From Algirhabdus cladophorae (GTDB taxonomy: Bacteria > Pseudomonadota > Alphaproteobacteria > Rhodobacterales > Rhodobacteraceae), in contig NZ_CP173029.1 in assembly GCF_044772865.1 (NCBI RefSeq), forward strand, positions 1,860,001 through 1,924,000: a DNA stretch of 64,000 nt, written 5' to 3'. A model generated the notes under the pieces. That model did no database searches and was not told the origin of the DNA. It worked only from the letters and a program-made list of their open reading frames with translations. This document shows positions 62,407 to 64,000 of this stretch, one piece after another; positions within the stretch are counted from its first letter, which is position 1; each line of letters opens with the position of its first letter. Position numbers and translations under genes: made by a program.

Positions 62407-64000
62407 GTGATTGATTGCTTTATTACGTTTTGTGAAGATGACGCGCGACAGGTTGATATCAAAGAACTGATAAAGGAGCTTCAAGCCCGCACAGATGGCC
62501 GCATCAAGTTTCATGCATACTTTGAGAATGAAGCAGGTAGCAGCCTCGACGATTTCATGAACGGGACACTTCGAGATTGCAAATGTGTTCTAGGTCTTTT
62601 TGGCCCAGGCTATAAAAGCCGTATCGACTCTACTGCTGAAAAAAGCGGTGCCTACCAAGAATACAACACGATTGTTACAAGGTTGCACGGCAAAGTTGGA
62701 ACAGCGAAACCGAAGGTCATTCCAGTACTATGGGCAGGCGAAGGGATAGAAGATACCGTGCCCGACCTCCTTATGTCTAGCAATCCGATTGTTACAGACC
62801 TACGTAAATTTCGGACTTTGGGTCAAAGACACACTGCGCCATTTTTGCCCGAAAAAACGAAGGAAGACTGCTATCCAAAATTAGACAAGATAGCAGAAGC
62901 TCTGCAAATGCAGGAGGAAATTGTATCGCCTGAGGTGGAGCATATCGCGCGAGATAATCTTCACAGGATGCTTAGCCCAGGTGGTGACCCACTAACCGAG
63001 GAAACTTCAGTCGCAGACATTCTTCAGGTCAAATATGAGCATGGAAAGTATGATGCTGAGAGCTTCTTGGAGCACTACTACACCAAAACGCGATTCTCCA
63101 AACGCCTGAAGTTTCGGAATGTGGGACTGATCAGCGGGCGGAAAGGATCCGGCAAAACAACTCTCGTCCAAATTAGGGAACTAGAAGCCGAGGATTCCGC
63201 ATTTTTTCCGGTCATTGATGTCTCTGTAAACAGCTGGAATATCCACAGCTTGATTCAGAACACAAGCTTTACTCAGTCCGAAGGTGACTTCAACTACATT
63301 GACCTTGAAGTGCGGTTTTTTGACTTTGTTTGGTCAGCATTCGTGTCGTTGAGCATGGCCATAAGTTTGACTTACCATGAAAGAAATAGAAGTGGCGAAG
63401 CATCCCCTGGTGTCGGCCGTCTTTTGAATTCATCCTTTAGCGCAAAGACACTTGACCGTCTGATAGGCGACGCAGAAACAGTGGATGACTTTGACTACGC
63501 AGCCTTATTTGACCACTCCGTAACGGCAGCTCGACGCTATATTCAAAAAATCGTTGACCAGGCTAGTTCACTCGACGAAGAGAGCTTCAAACAGGATGTT
63601 CTTAAGGGAATTTCGATACGAAAATTCTTGTTTGATCTGTTTGGTAATGAATTCAACAAAATGAAGAGTGCCATATATGAGAATGGCAACAAGAGGTTCC
63701 TATTTTGCTTTGACCGCTTCGATACGGAAATTCAGCAGTACCGCAAAATAGATGCTCAAATGGACGAAAAAGTAAAAAAGCGTCGTTCAGAAAGAGAAGT
63801 CAATTGGCTAAGTTCACTCACAGTATTTGTGAACAGGACGCTGCGCCCAGACCAACTGGCACACGATCGAGACATATATGAGTACTTTGCTCACGTGAAA
63901 TTCCTCGTTGTACTTCCTTTTGACAGAATTGAGGAAATAAGGCGAAACCAGAGAGACTCGATATCTTCTGAAACAGTCGAGGAAATACGTTGGCAACCGA
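62407..64000 (+). CDS. TIR/SEFIR-like domain plus P-loop ATPase (partial, runs off window)
   Basis: A single open frame without a stop from GTG 62407 to the window end, at least 531 residues. The GTG follows an in-frame TAA directly and has GGAAGA 7 bp upstream. Residues 1-130 have a flavodoxin-like TIR/SEFIR pattern: IDCFITFCEDD strand, IKFHAYF strand, SLDDFMNGTLRDCKCVLGLF, GAYQEYNTIV with Glu85 as candidate catalytic residue, and KVIPVLW. Walker A GRKGSGKT is at 244-251 and a Walker B-like FLFCFDRFD at 431-439; FLVVLPFDRIEEIRRNQRDS is late. It resembles Sll1717-type P-loop ATPases. AT-richer than the chromosome. Probable anti-phage or NAD-consuming effector; biochemical activity is inference. 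Confidence 0.75.
   Translation, partial: MIDCFITFCEDDARQVDIKELIKELQARTDGRIKFHAYFENEAGSSLDDFMNGTLRDCKCVLGLFGPGYKSRIDSTAEKSGAYQEYNTIVTRLHGKVGTAKPKVIPVLWAGEGIEDTVPDLLMSSNPIVTDLRKFRTLGQRHTAPFLPEKTKEDCYPKLDKIAEALQMQEEIVSPEVEHIARDNLHRMLSPGGDPLTEETSVADILQVKYEHGKYDAESFLEHYYTKTRFSKRLKFRNVGLISGRKGSGKTTLVQIRELEAEDSAFFPVIDVSVNSWNIHSLIQNTSFTQSEGDFNYIDLEVRFFDFVWSAFVSLSMAISLTYHERNRSGEASPGVGRLLNSSFSAKTLDRLIGDAETVDDFDYAALFDHSVTAARRYIQKIVDQASSLDEESFKQDVLKGISIRKFLFDLFGNEFNKMKSAIYENGNKRFLFCFDRFDTEIQQYRKIDAQMDEKVKKRRSEREVNWLSSLTVFVNRTLRPDQLAHDRDIYEYFAHVKFLVVLPFDRIEEIRRNQRDSISSETVEEIRWQP

Larger units (their letters stand above)
60606..64000. mobile_element. Left part of a putative tRNA-Phe-inserted genomic island
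   Basis: Given a tRNA on the minus strand, integration leaves the 3' duplicate at the lower coordinate and restores an intact tRNA at the higher coordinate, so the element extends rightwards from 60655 beyond the window. Supporting content: arm-like repeats, origin-like inverted repeats, a mobile-type primase, an AT-richer TIR-ATPase gene, and no housekeeping genes. Integrase and right end not seen. Confidence 0.72.

Overview
The window reads as chromosomal DNA of a marine alphaproteobacterium of the Rhodobacterales (Roseobacter group). The basis is gene content and order: yajC-secD-secF-ccmABC, yfgM-bamB-der, soxBDAG sarcosine oxidase, a fused DctQM TRAP transporter, CcmI-RuvX-DUF1289, and a histidinol-dehydrogenase paralog resembling HpsN. 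This is recognition from protein sequence, not a database result. Genes are densely packed, with many 1-4 bp ATGA/TGATG overlaps.

Layout. 1-7.5 kb: protein export (YajC, SecD, SecF) and heme export (CcmABC) on the minus strand, divergent from serS and a TspO-like gene. 7.6-11.2 kb: der-bamB-TPR outer-membrane/ribosome assembly operon. 11.5-16.5 kb: RND efflux pair. 16.5-24.5 kb: DEAD-box helicase, Atm1-like ABC exporter, LysM protein, LOG-family hydrolase, RarD, Fe/Mn superoxide dismutase. 24.6-30 kb: heterotetrameric sarcosine oxidase with a tiny opposite-strand gene inserted in the operon. 30.1-33.9 kb: CcmI, RuvX, DUF1289, a dioxygenase-like protein, DusA. 34-41.4 kb: a catabolic-looking cluster (GFA, sulfotransferase-like, aldehyde dehydrogenase, CMD, Gfo/Idh/MocA, GntR, SsuD-like monooxygenase, aldo/keto reductase, flavin reductase). 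41.5-46.7 kb: SEL1 protein and di-heme peroxidase sharing a 12-bp start region, glycerate kinase, lytic transglycosylase, two secreted proteins. 46.8-53.6 kb: TRAP transporter, TerC, GMC dehydrogenase, IclR regulator. 53.6-59.2 kb: betaine-type ABC transporter with an HpsN-like dehydrogenase and a Zn-alcohol dehydrogenase. Methylated amines, organosulfonates and osmolytes are a plausible common metabolic theme, but substrates are inferred only.

From about 60.6 kb the character changes. A 49-bp 3' fragment of a tRNA-Phe gene, lacking its 5' half, marks what looks like the attachment-site end of an inserted element extending rightwards out of the window. Inside it are candidate integrase arm repeats, an inverted-repeat-dense block that could be a replication origin, a short DnaG-type zinc-finger/Toprim primase, and a long AT-richer gene running off the right edge. 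That gene encodes a protein with an N-terminal TIR/SEFIR-like domain followed by a P-loop ATPase. It is the best candidate in this window for an undescribed (probably defence) system. The integrase, the intact tRNA and the end of the TIR-ATPase lie outside the window.
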